Origin: Oikopleura dioica
Taxonomy: Eukaryota > Chordata > Appendicularia > Copelata > Oikopleuridae
Reading direction: 5' to 3'
DNA length: 64,000 nucleotides
Assembly (NCBI GenBank): GCA_907165135.1
Contig: OU015567.1
Span: 4,345,001-4,409,000, forward strand
Shown: positions 37,501 to 46,984 of the stretch, in pieces
Layout of the letters: every line of letters starts with the position of its first letter
How positions within the stretch are numbered: position 1 is the first letter of the stretch
Program-made: the position numbers and the translations under genes
Notes under the pieces: model-generated
Told to the model about the DNA's origin: nothing
Seen by the model: only the letters and a program-made list of their open reading frames with translations
Database searches by the model: none

Positions 37501-38032
37501 GGAAGATGGCCGAGCTGAAAAAGGAAAATGAATTTTTGAAGGTAATCAAAATCAAAATTACAATAAACAAAAGCTGTTGATCATATAAATTTCCATTTTA
37601 GCTCGCGGCTTTTGTATCTTATGTTATTACTATTCACATCACGAGAGCAATATTTTTTTCAAAAAATTGAAAATCCTGACACAATATTTTCAGAATACAT
37701 TAACGACGGCCACCGAGAAATCGAAATCACTAGAATTCGAGCTCTCAAAGCTCAAAACCGAATCTTCCCTCGCCCAAAAATCCTCCGAATCCGACCTTCA
37801 ACGAATCTCCTCCGAGTTCACGATGCTAGAAGACCAGCTTCAAAAACTACTGACCGTGAAAAATGGTGAAGAAAAGCACTATACAAAGAGTCATTTATCA
37901 GAACCCTCATTTATCGATAGCGAAAGCGAAAAAGTTTTAGCACTAGAAGAGCATGTGAAACTTCTCGATCTTGAGAACGCTTTTCTAGCGCGGAGAATTA
38001 ACAAGTTAACTTCAGAAAAAAAGCCAAAGTAA
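34573..38032 (+). CDS. Ankyrin-repeat/coiled-coil protein (RAI14/UACA-like layout)
   Basis: Ten exons: 34573-34665, 35728-35904, 35949-36060, 36101-36281, 36399-36570, 36618-36697, 36854-36929, 37108-37201, 37312-37541 and 37694-38032 (517 residues, phases close). Start MGKSKKKAAKR is basic. Then come ankyrin repeats (GWNGLHHAAAEGHFPIVELC, DETALLLASRNGHQHVVDYL, GQNALSEAARKNRPLITSLL). The rest is a long charged coiled coil (KQLAEAKQKLTDKNNEVTTL, ESLEEENRKLMDILLRREE, LKKENKMLRDELTDSQ). The layout resembles ankycorbin (RAI14), UACA or ANKRD24, cytoskeleton-associated proteins; assignment is by architecture only. Reading through the seventh donor gives a shorter C-terminus ending at 37007, a possible alternative form. 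Intron 1 is over 1 kb because of MITEs. Confidence 0.8.
34879..35249. mobile_element. 371-bp TTAA-flanked MITE in ankyrin-gene intron
   Basis: Second copy, in opposite orientation, of the nested element at 31363. GGAGGGGGTCGACGAGAAT at the left end, ATTCTCGTCGAC + C-run at the right end, TTAA duplications at 34875-34878 and 35250-35253. It shares internal motifs such as GGCATTTT and AGATTC. Confidence 0.85.
35299..35420. repeat. 122-bp palindromic MITE-like repeat
   Basis: Inverted arms of about 43 bases: AGAATGTGTCTAGATTCAG at the left and CTGAATCAAGACACATTCT at the right, both containing an AATCTCTGTCTTCAA-type block. It lies in the same intron as the TTAA element. Confidence 0.7.
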
Positions 38033-38126
38033 AACGAGTCTCTGCGAAAGATTTTTATGTACACAGTTAAAATCTGCCTGTAATATTTTATTAATAAAAG
38101 CATCAAGAAAAACTTTCAAAAACTTT

Positions 38127-39373
38127 TCAAAGCTCACAGTTATTTGTATTGACATTAGCTGCCCAGTCGCAGATGTTCCCATTCCAAAGAGTTCCAGCAG
38201 CGCAAGTGTTGATCTTCGTCTGCCCGAGTTGGTAGCATTGGTACCATTTCTTGCACTTGCAGTGGCGGTAGTTGCCATCAGCTTTTCCTTGACAGAAATT
38301 GGGGTCGTCGGCGCATGGTGCTTCTGTTGTTGTTGGCTCCATTGTTGTCCCGTCGGTTGTTTCCGTCGTTGTGGAGGTTGTTGTGGATGTCGTCGAGGAG
38401 GAGGTCATGGTCGTTGTTGTTGCACCAAAGTCTTCATCAAAAATGCAGGAAAGATCCGTATGGATTCCTGGAAGATAGCGCACTTGTATATTCGGTAGAT
38501 CGCTGTAAGCAGCACCAGCTACTGTAACAACGAATTTTTTCCTATCTCCAGCGGCAACAAAGTCATAGGAGTTAAAAAGGACTACTCGGTTGTTGAGGCT
38601 TGTGGTGATTTCTGTTTCCCAGGTCTGGAAAGAAATTGATGCTGTTGGCTCTTCGTTGAACCAGAGAACGGCGGTCTTTTCTTAGGCTCTAGAATTCGAC
38701 CAGGAAAATTGATTTGGCTCCTAGACTCAGACTAGTAAACTAGAAAAAGGAAAAGTCGTAAATTCTCATTCATGAGCCCATCTCCATTCGTTCAAGTCCA
38801 TTTCCGGTTCGATTCGGATTCTCAGGATAAATCCCTCGTCCCATTGGTAGATAGTCCGCATGGCAAACCAAGGATCGTTCTTGTACATTCTTGGGCACTC
38901 AGGAGCGCAGCTGAAATCTCTGTTACGCTGAATATTCTTTTAGAGAATATTACTAAAATGGATTGGCTGGTTTCCATTTGCCGCTTTGCTTGCATTGAAT
39001 TTCAACGGTATTTTTCTTGTTCTTGTATTCTTCGATCAGTCCGTCAGAATTGACGTTTTTGAAGATCATATCGTAGCCATCATCACATGACAGCCAGCAC
39101 TTGGAATACAGTTGTCCCTCGTGACCGCCAGCAGTGCACCCATCGTTTCCAGCATCGATCGCTTCTTGCGTCAGTTTAATCACAGCTCTGTAAAATTGGC
39201 TTCTTACAGATTTCTCAGCTGCTTAACCCCTCGATCTGAACCCGTTCCTTTCCCATGTATCTTCCCAAGTTGGGCATGTTATTTGAGCACTTGCCATCCC
39301 AAAGGTACCTAGAAATTCAAGATCTAGGAAAAATTTCTCTCTTTTGCAAAAAACCTATCGAAAAGAGCTTCAT
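38127..39373 (-). CDS. Secreted carbohydrate-binding protein: sushi + CBM2-like + Thr-rich linker + CBM14
   Basis: Minus-strand exons 39373-39355, 39308-39233, 39187-38954, 38910-38772 and 38675-38127 (338 residues). The signal peptide is split over exons 1-2 (MKLFSIGTFGMASAQ). A sushi/CCP-like module follows (ITCPTWEDTWE, YSKCWLSCDDGYDMI, VEIQCKQSGKWKPA). A beta-sandwich segment (WFNEEPTASISFQTWETEI, RVVLFNSYDFVAAGDRKKF) resembles CBM2 cellulose-binding modules. Then come a Thr/Ser linker (TTTTMTSSSTTSTTT) and a chitin-binding type-2 (CBM14) domain (CADDPNFCQGKADGNYRHC, KKWYQCYQLGQTK, LWNGNICDWAANV). Introns 2 and 4 have no GT donor and close in phase only as GA-AG. Such a protein could bind cellulose or chitin in a secreted matrix; tunicates make cellulose, so a house/tunic role is conceivable but inferred. 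Confidence 0.72.
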
Positions 39374-39684
39374 TTTTCTCGATCCAAATTTTTTTTTATT
39401 AAATCAGACTGATGTCAAAATCTTTCATTAGAATAGAACCCGTCCGGGCGTAATCTCCGATATTTATGTTACGATAAGTTCGAATTGAAACCGTTTCGGA
39501 GTATCCCGGCTAAACTTTCCCATATAATAGCAAGAATATAACGTATTTCTTGCTGGTTCCTTATTGCAAGCTATATTTTTAGAGCTAGTTCTCTTTAGAA
39601 AGTGCCTGTTTCCGTCTATTTATATCATTATTTGAATCAAAATAGCTCTTTTTCACGTCAGTTTATTCGTTTTTGGAAACGAAA
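39374..39684. other. Divergent intergenic region
   Basis: About 310 bases between the start codons of the CBM gene (minus) and the next gene (plus). AT-rich; TATAATAG near 39525 and TATATCAT near 39621 are possible but unproven core elements. Confidence 0.3.
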
Positions 39685-40946
39685 ATGTCAAAATCGACAA
39701 TGAGAAAAGCTTTTATACTATTTATTGGGAGAGAAATATTTGCAACAAGTGTTCGATGCCAGGAATATCCAGAAAAGGGTCTAAATATAATTAATTTTCT
39801 CCACGATTTTCAACAAAAAAGAGCCCTTGAAAGAACTTAAATGTCCAGGAGAGCCTTTTCTCCGGCTCAAGAACTTGATTACTCTTGAAGAATGCTTTGA
39901 AGAATGCAAAAAGATTCCGGCATGCAAGTTTTTCGGAAGCGTTTCCGATCTCACCGAAGGTAAATAAAACAAACTTCTCCTCACTAACGACTAAGGATTC
40001 ATTTCTATGTTTATGAATTGCATCGGCACGGACAACTGCGAATATGACTTTGGTGATTGCGATTTGTTTTCTGAGCAAGCGTGTTCTGAATTTGTCGAAA
40101 GCCGACCCGTTGTTCTCGTCGAAAAAGAAGGCTGCGAGGAAGTTTCGTTGGAAGAATTGAGCTGCTACGGTCTTCCGCCTTTTGATGAATCGTTGGATGA
40201 GACTGAGGTAAAATTGAAATTTCCTTCGTGTATCAAGTCTTTCTGCTTGTTCTGAAATTATGCTACATGTATATTCAGTATCAAGGCTACGGATCGACGG
40301 GTTGTTGGATCAAAGCTTCAGAAGACGCACCATGTCAAATTAAGAACGATGCTTGCTTCACTATCGGCACCGTTTTATCCATTCATTTACACTTCAAGAA
40401 TTTTCATTCAAATTCATTTCTTTATCGGTTTAATTAAAAGTTTATCAAGGTGAAATTTGTGGATAAACCTGAAAGATTGCGATACCAAGTCTAATTTTCT
40501 TCAAGCTTCGTTGAGGGCTGATGTGCTGATGGCTGATAATCATAATACTGAAGGAACTGTTTCTCAAGATATTCGAGCGATAAAATGGCGATGTTTGCCT
40601 TGGAAGTAAATTTTAAGCCGGCAACTTTAATCGAATTTTCTTGAGATATGGATTCAAGAAAACCAACTTCAAATAATCAACCAGTTCCACTCCAACCTTG
40701 AAGACGTCGATAATTGCTCTGACGACATGTACTCTGCCACTTTTGATGAGTCAACAAACGAATTCCATTTTGAAGTCGATCGAGCTTGCTTTGAAACTGC
40801 CCTTGGTAATGCCTTTATGAATGATCAAATGCGATTTATATGTAGATAATTACGGAACGCTGAGCTTTGGAAGAAATTTTCGATTCGAGGTTTATTCTGA
40901 TGAAACTACTCAAGCAGGAAATCGGGTCGTAAAGATCGAATTATAA
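39685..40946 (+). CDS. Secreted protein with PAN/apple-like N-terminal domain, unrecognised C-terminal part
   Basis: Exons 39685-39778, 39822-39959, 39996-40207, 40279-40371, 40441-40474 and 40506 to about 40610 join in phase; two more exons at about 40652-40814 and 40847-40946 are clear, but the join before them is not. The N-terminus MSKSTMRKAFILFIGREIFA is a possible signal peptide. A Cys-rich segment (LITLEECFEECKKIPACKFF, FMNCIGTDNCEYDFGDC) has the look of a PAN/apple module. The rest is soluble with few cysteines (GCWIKASEDAPCQIKNDACF, DNHNTEGTVSQDIRAIKW, NYGTLSFGRNFRFEVYSD), probably a beta-sandwich. The intron after 40474 fits only GA-AG. Function unknown. Confidence 0.55.
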
Positions 40947-41553
40947 GATGATATTCCGGAAAAACATTGTTTTTCCCGTAATAATTGTCTTCGACCGAGA
41001 TGTCAGATCAAACAATTTTCTTCCTGAGCGAAAACAAGATCGATATTCGATTCACGTGTTCTATCGCCACAAGGTTTTTATGACTATTTTTCACTTACAA
41101 CTTCAACTGTCTGAACTCCAAGACAAAATATGTCTTTCTTTTGATGATTCAACGAGGAATATCAACTTTATTTCAGGATGGAGGCAGACTCACAAGACGT
41201 CGAAAAGAATTTCAGCTAAAAGTGCATCTGTGGAAATGTTTTTACAAAAATAAACAGTTGAGAACAGGAAATTCTCTAAGAGAAGACTTCTTTTAAAATT
41301 GTTAATGAGTTTTTTGAGCAAAGTATCATAAAAATATAAAATCGATCTTTAGTCTTCAATCAAGACTTTTGATTAAAATTCATAATTCTCAAGAAAAAGT
41401 TGCGTTCCCAGGTGATTGTAGGAAAATTTTCCTACGAGCAGTCAGTCGGTTCTCCTTCGCTTTTATCGCTTTGCAAATTTGCATCAAACTCATTTTTAAT
41501 CGACCACTTCGAAAATTCAAGATTTTCCCGGCACAACTGTCTAAAACTCAAAG
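40947..41553. other. Intergenic, no gene supported
   Basis: A 101-codon frame at 40948-41253 overlaps the preceding stop and has no features. An AT-rich stretch follows. CCCAGGTGATTGTAGGAAAATTTTCCT near 41409 is partly echoed before the second PLAC8 gene (GTAGGAAAAGAATTTTCCT, 42190), as expected of a tandem duplication including the promoter. Confidence 0.4.
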
Positions 41554-42136
41554 ATGGGCAAATCTGAAGAAGCTGAGGAAAAAGCACCTCCATCCTACCA
41601 AGAGAATGTCGAAGTTACAACTATCCAACCAACGTCAACAAATGAAATCCAACCGGTAATCGTTCAAACTGCGCCTCAAGTGATCATGACGCAGCCGAAA
41701 ACTTGGAAGAGACCATGGCAATCGATCAGTTGGTGTGATTCTGAATGCTGTCTCGCATGCTGGTCTGATTATTAGCGATTTTATTGTTTGCGATTTTTTT
41801 TCTTTAGGGCTTTGCCGTGCTATTTTGGGCGGGTCTACGCGAAATTCGAAGGCGAAGAAACCTTTTGCGGAAAATGTTGCCTGAGTAAGTTTGCAAGAGT
41901 TAACCTATTAAACTGATTTCAAGGATGTTACTGTCCCTGGTTTTGCTGGATTGGGACTGAAATGGCTCTTCAGAATCGAATCGCGGCTCGGCAAGGAGTT
42001 CAAGGTAAAACAATCTCTTCTCGTCGAAATTTCTAAAATTTTCGGATTTTTAGCTCCAAATGCGGGTTGCCTCGCTATGTACTTTTGCGAACCATGTGTG
42101 CTGGCGTCCATGTACTACGAACTCCTTGATAACTGA
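41554..42136 (+). CDS. PLAC8-family Cys-rich protein, tandem copy A
   Basis: Exons 41554-41762, 41808-41884, 41924-42004 and 42054-42136 join in phase to 149 residues. The N-terminus is acidic/Pro-rich with an APPSYQEN motif (PPxY-like). The PLAC8 domain follows: SWCDSECCLACW, ALPCYFGRVYAKFEGEE, FCGKCCLRCYCPWFCWIG and MYFCEPCVLASMYYEL. PLAC8 domains are found in cornifelin, plant cell-number regulators and metal-transport-related proteins; they are membrane- or cytosol-associated and Cys-rich. All four exon phases match copy B. Confidence 0.85.
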
Positions 42137-42339
42137 ATTTTTCTTTCAATACATGATAACACAAGCTCACAAGTTTCTGTTACTAATTGTAGGAAAAGAA
42201 TTTTCCTATAACAAGAAAGTCGGCTACCTTTCAAATTGTCTTTTACTACAGTGCAAATCTCAATCAAGCTCAATTTTTATGAGCCACTTGACGAATTCCA
42301 GAAAAATTCGGAAGAGAAACGTTCTTAGATCAGAGAAAA

Positions 42340-42916
42340 ATGGGCAAATCTGAAGAAACGGAAGAGAAAGCTCCTCCAACGTACCAAGAAAATGTCGAAG
42401 TAACGACCATCCAACCAAGCTCGAGCAATGTCATCAATCCAGTTGTTGTTGAAACTGCGCCGCAAGTGATCATGACACAGCCGCGGACTTGGAAGCGACC
42501 ATGGCAGTCGCTGAGCTGGTGTGATTCTGAATGCTGTCTCGCATATTGGTTTGATGTCTTTGTTTGTCACTTTATTAAGAATTCTAGGGCTCGACCGTGC
42601 TATCTTGGACGCGTTTACGCAAGATACGAGGGAGAAGAGTCCTGTTCTGGGCAAACTTGTCTGAGTAAGTCAAATTTAGCTAAAACCTCAAACTTATGAA
42701 TTAAGGATGCTGCCTACCTTGGTGCTGCTATATTGGTTCCGAGATGGCCCTCCAGAATCGACTCGCAGCCCAGATGGGAATTCAAAGTAATGTTTTCTTG
42801 GTTCAAACAAATCTCTTAATGTTTTTCATTAAGCTCCTAATGGCGGCTGCTGTACCATGTACTGGTGCGAGGCTTGCGTTTTGGCCTCCATGTACTACGA
42901 GCTCACTGAAAATTAG
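42340..42916 (+). CDS. PLAC8-family Cys-rich protein, tandem copy B
   Basis: Exons 42340-42548, 42588-42664, 42706-42786 and 42834-42916 have exactly the same lengths as in copy A (209, 77, 81 and 83). Protein: APPTYQEN, SWCDSECCLAYW, ARPCYLGRVYARYEGEE, LRCCLPWCCYIGSEMALQN, MYWCEACVLASMYYEL. It lies 203 bp after copy A, a recent tandem duplication. The third donor differs (A|GT instead of G|GT), changing one junction residue from Ala to Thr. Confidence 0.85.
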
Positions 42917-43189
42917 AGTATTGATGATGATGTCAGTAGAAAAGCTTTATTTTTTTCAATTTTTGTTAAATTTTATTTTAAAAAATACATTTAAAAATCT
43001 ATCAAACAAGCAATTAGTTTCTTGTCAGCATTATAAAAGAGAGAATCTGAGATTCTAATTAGGAATATGAAATCGATCCACATACAAGTCTATTTCTATT
43101 TGTGAAAGAATAGTTTAGACAAAAAGTAAGTTTTTTCCAGATCTTCAAGTCTCAAAATACGTTTTTGATCGAGAAACAACTTCATTTTG

Positions 43190-43533
43190 ATGTGCTGCAA
43201 AAATGCCTATCTTGGTTATTTCGTGCTCTTCTTTGTCATTCTTTCGTAAGTTCCACCGACCAAATATGACAATTTAAACATCGCCAAAGACTTGTTGCGG
43301 TCTCGATAGTTTTGGAAAATTTTTTTCACCGCGTTGCCTCGCCTTGGGAAGAATTTCTTCGTTCAATCAATACTTTATCTGTCGCTCTTTCTCCCTTCAC
43401 AGTTTCATATGCTTCTATAAGTGTTGCCTGCTGTTTTCTATATTTTTCAAAAGCCTGGAGTTGCATAAATGTCAGCTGGAATTGGGCTCATAATATAAGG
43501 CACAGTATCATTAGCGAAACTACTACTGTTTAA
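43190..43533 (+). CDS. Two-helix small membrane protein, tandem copy 1
   Basis: Exons 43190-43245 and 43290-43533 join in phase to 99 residues. The N-terminus is MCCKNAYLGYFVLFFVILS with a first membrane helix running into the second exon (LVAVSIVLENFF). A loop (RVASPWEEFLRSIN) and a second helix (SPFTVSYASISVACCFLYF) follow, then a polar tail ending SETTTV. It shares a template with copies 2 and 3 downstream. Family unrecognised. Confidence 0.6.
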
Positions 43534-43764
43534 ATAAATTCAATCGACGAAGTTTTCTCTTTTTAGAATTAAATGAATAAAAAGATTTCTCTTTTTAATA
43601 ATTGTCGAATTGTCAGCCTAACTAAAGAGAATCAACATCAATCCAAAATATGCCACCTTCTGCAGTACAGAGAGTTCTCTCATTCGCACTCGAGAGAAAT
43701 TTTACTCAAGACTTTTTATTGAAAATCTACTTGAAACGGTTGCAAAAAAAGTCTCTTGAATACA

Positions 43765-44091
43765 ATGTGCTCCAAAAGTTGCTGTGATGGATATTTCGCG
43801 TTTGGTTGGACCTTTCTTTTGTAAGTTTCAATGATAAAATTTTTCGTTCTATTGCATTTTTGAAGGATCGTTGGAATCCTCATGATGGTCGAGAAAATTG
43901 TTGACGACGAATCGCCCTTCCAAAAATACATTGATTTTATTTACACATCTCCTATTTCTCCTTTTACAATTTCCTACACTTCTTTCGCAGTTGCCTGTTG
44001 TTTTGTTATTTTTCCGAAATATCGGAAATGCACTAAAAACGACGGGAGCTCGAATATTGAACAGAGTATCAATAGAGAAACAGATGTTTAA
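43765..44091 (+). CDS. Two-helix small membrane protein, tandem copy 2
   Basis: Exons 43765-43820 and 43866-44091 (93 residues). MCSKSCCDGYFAFGWTFLL, then IVGILMMVEKIVDDESPFQK, SPISPFTISYTSFAVACCF and a tail ending RETDV. First exon length (56) and phase are identical to copies 1 and 3. Confidence 0.65.
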
Positions 44092-44343
44092 TGTCATTTT
44101 AATCAGTTTTTGAGCGTAATTCGGACTTCGAAGAGACATCTCTTTTCGACTTGTCAGAGTTGATTTGTCAGCAGTATCCGAGAGATCCTGATTAAGAATT
44201 CAAAATCGACCGAAAATATGTTGCTAATTAGAGACTCTGTAGTACATCGAGTGTTTCATCTTCTTATAAACGGGAAGAGAAAATCAGCTGTATTTTTAGT
44301 CGAAATAAATTTTTATTCTGAAAAGAGACGAAATCATTTTTGA

Positions 44344-44667
44344 ATGTGCTGCAGGCGCTGTTGCATCGGATATTTCGCTTTTGGTTGTACCGTCCTTCTG
44401 TGAGTCTCAAAGACAAACGAGTTTGCTTTACATATTTCAAGAGTTGTTGGCATTGTGGTTATTTGCGAAAATATTGTTGACGACCAATCGCCTTGGAAAA
44501 ATTACGTTGATTTCATTAACAGTTCACCCTTTTCGCCTTTTACTCTTTCCTACACTTCTTTGACTGTTGCTTGCTGTTTCATTATTTTTCCGAAAATCAG
44601 GAATTTCCTTAAAATCGACCCGAATCAAGATTTTGGGCACAGTATAATAAACGAAACAGATGTTTGA
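44344..44667 (+). CDS. Two-helix small membrane protein, tandem copy 3
   Basis: Exons 44344-44399 and 44442-44667 (93 residues). MCCRRCCIGYFAFGCTVLL, VVGIVVICENIVDDQSPWK, SPFSPFTLSYTSLTVACCF, tail ending INETDV. Most similar to copy 2. The clustered N-terminal cysteines before the first helix could be palmitoylated. The C-terminal -E-T-D-V or -T-T-T-V of the three copies fits a PDZ-binding (S/T-x-V) pattern. Function unknown. Confidence 0.65.
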
Positions 44668-44715
44668 TTCTTATTAAAAACAAAGAGAAAATAAAATAAG
44701 GATCTCACGAAGTTT

Positions 44716-44919
44716 GCAAAACCTGAGTCAGGGTCTGAAAGAGGTTGTATGAAAAGCCGCGTAGCGGCTTTTTAAAAAAGAAGCCGCGAAGCGGCTTCAC
44801 TAAAAGTTACATCTGAATCGATTGTTTACTCTAGCGAAGCCGCTTTGCGGCTTCTTTTTTAAAAAGCCGCTTTGCGGCTTTTCATTTAAGCTCTTTTAGA
44901 CCCTGACTCAGGTTTTCGC
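44716..44919. repeat. 204-bp palindromic MITE with internal GCCGC hairpins
   Basis: Ends are GCAAAACCTGAGTCAGGGTC and GACCCTGACTCAGGTTTTCGC, of the same MITE family as at 45475. Inside are four short hairpin units built from AAGCCGC..GCGGCTT. Nearly the whole element can fold on itself. Confidence 0.75.
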
Positions 44920-45335
44920 GCTCAGCTTGCTTATCTCTCCTTGGAGACATTTCGTCTGAAAGTTCAAATACAGTACAGTTCTGAGCACAGGAAGAAATGA
45001 AAAAAGCAATAAACGAATTTGAGTACAACCTGACGATCGCAGAAGAGTTCCGTTAGATTTATGGTCCCAATACCTCCGACCACGTTCACCCCGGGCCAAA
45101 GGTCAGGAAACGCGCCATTTTCTGCAGCGCGCTAGAACTTATCGCTATTTCTGCTAGAAATATTTCAGAAGAAAGAAAAAAAGAGAGATGATGTTTTATT
45201 TACTGATAGGCTTCGTTCTCAAAATCTATCTCAAAAATTGAAACAAAAATTGAAGAAAAAAATTGCGAACGAAAAAACAAGGAGGAAATATTTTAATATT
45301 CATTATTTTTTGGCTTGTTCGACTTTTTCAAAAAG
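44920..45335. other. Intergenic, possible 5' exon of the next gene
   Basis: A short frame at about 45188 (MMFYLLIGFVLKIYLKN) is hydrophobic but ends in a stop before any clear donor. Nothing else recognised. Confidence 0.3.
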
Positions 45336-46520
45336 AGAATGAAGGAATCTCTGAAGAATCGACAGAAACAAACTTGAGTCTTCCGCCTGGATTCGTGGTT
45401 GAAAGCCGGAGAAACTCGATTTTGAGGAGGAAATCTATTGATTTATCCAAGGTTATCCTGTCTCCTGATCTCGACAACCTGCGTGGAAATCCTGAGTCAG
45501 GATTCGAAAAATCGTTCATGAAAAGCCGATCTTTCAGACCCTGACTCAGGTTTTCTACACAGGTTGGCGAGCCGAGTCTGTCTCCCAAAAATCATGTCTC
45601 ATCAACTTTTTCTAGGTGATGGATCAACAACTGGCCCTTCGGATGCAAAAATTACACAAGAAATTTGCGAAACAAGCGACGGCGCAGCACGCTTTTGACC
45701 TCCCAAACATCATCCATCAGCTGACTAATGCCAAGGATAACTTTTCCGCCAACCGCAATTCTGTTCCTCCAGGTAGTTTGACCCACCCTCGCGAAGAGAA
45801 AGAAATTCTAGGGATGCGAAAATGGAGAAAAACAACGGGAACCCGAGGTTCAATAAATCTTCGTGCGCCAAATTTTGAAGAAAAACTCGATGGTAAGACC
45901 TTTATTAGAGGCTTTTAACAATGCTTCTAGACCTGATAAGGGCATCTTCTCAAAAGTCGCCGAACTCATTACTGTCAATTCTGTACAATGCAGAAGACGA
46001 CGAGCAAGATGATGATTCATCGAGTATCAGAAAAGAAGCTGACAGGGAATGTCCGGGAGGAGTCGAAAATGAAAGGGTTTCTAGCCAGATTTCTGGGGAC
46101 AACCTGTGTAGAAACCTGAGTCAGGGTATACAAGATTTTGTAGTTTCAGGCCCTGACTCAGGATTTCTTCACATGTTGATGAGCCCAGACTAGGGGGGTC
46201 TCTAAAAAGATCAATCCCGTAATAATTCTCATTTGACTTCTGCAAAGATAAAATTATCCCGTCTATCCCGCGAAGAATTAGCGCGCATGTTCTGATGTCA
46301 AAATCCCGCAGTGACAGAACTTCATAGCGAAGCACCTTAAGGTGCCAACGCGTCTTCCTTTCGACACAGTCATAATCAACTCATCCTTTTTAAGCTCTAG
46401 AAATTTCTTCAAATAAACTCCATTTTCTGAATTAGTTCTTGAGATTCTTTTGAGGTGTTCTTAATTTATTTAGCGGAGGAGGAGGATGAATTTACAGCTT
46501 TTCAAAGTCGGACTTTTTGA
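45336..46520 (+). CDS. Unrecognised basic/Ser-rich protein, incomplete model
   Basis: Exons 45336-45451 (VVESRRNSILRRKSIDLSK), 45616-45892 and 45931 to about 46080 join in phase. The middle exon has a helical segment QQLALRMQKLHKKFAKQ and LPNIIHQLTNAKDNF. The third is acidic (NAEDDEQDDDSSSIRKE). RRNSILRRKS-type motifs could be kinase sites. A final exon after the TTTAG at 46469-46473 would encode EEEDEFTAFQSRTF and stop at 46520, overlapping the last coding bases of the TSP1 gene on the other strand; this join is unproven. Two introns hold MITEs. First exon not identified. Confidence 0.45.
45475..45566. repeat. CAACCTG MITE copy (intron)
   Basis: Left CAACCTGCGTGGAAATCCTG, right CAGGTTTTCTACACAGGTTG, with AGTCAGG/CCTGACT continuing both arms. 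Confidence 0.75.
46100..46178. repeat. CAACCTG MITE copy (intron)
   Basis: Left CAACCTGTGTAGAAACCTGA, right CAGGATTTCTTCACATGTTG, core GGGTATACAAGATTTTG. Shortest copy, about 79 bp. Confidence 0.75.
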
Positions 46521-46984
46521 AGTGAACTGGAGTTGGGTCGGATTCGGCGCAGATTTCGAAGTCTTCTTTGAGGTCGGTTCGGATGCCGTTCAAACTGAAG
46601 TATCAGTAAGAGGCAAGAAGAGGGCTTCGAGTCGAAAACTTACGGTTCCTGAAGACAAGGTTGCGCCTCAAATGTACTCTCGCATTTGCCCTTTCTCGCC
46701 CGAGTTCGTAAAATCCTATCTTCGGCATTATTCAAGCAGCAACTCGACCACTCCGACCAGTCGAGACAACAAGCTCCCTTCAAATTGACAATCCGCAAGA
46801 GGAGACAAAAAGAAGGTACCTTGTCGCAAATTTTCAACTCCTCGAGTTTTTGAATGGCGCAAATCTTTTCGTTTCCAGTGCACTCACGAGTTCGCTTCGT
46901 TGTTCCTAGACCACAGGTGGAGGAACACTCGGCCCACGCACTCCAGTCTGTCAGGGTCGCTAGGAAAACATGGATAAAGTTCAT
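46492..46984 (-). CDS. Secreted thrombospondin type-1 repeat protein
   Basis: Minus-strand exons 46984-46820, 46777-46644 and 46594-46492 join in phase to 133 residues. A short hydrophobic start (MNFIHVFLATLT) is directly followed by a first TSP1 repeat (DWSAWAECSSTCGLGTTKRT, REC) and a second, degenerate one (CLDWSEWSSCCLNNAEDR, LRTRARKGKCES). The tail is acidic (EDFEICAESDPTPVHF). The W-x-x-W-x-x-C motifs are the C-mannosylation/heparin-binding strands of TSP1. It may be a short matrix or adhesion protein. Confidence 0.75.
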
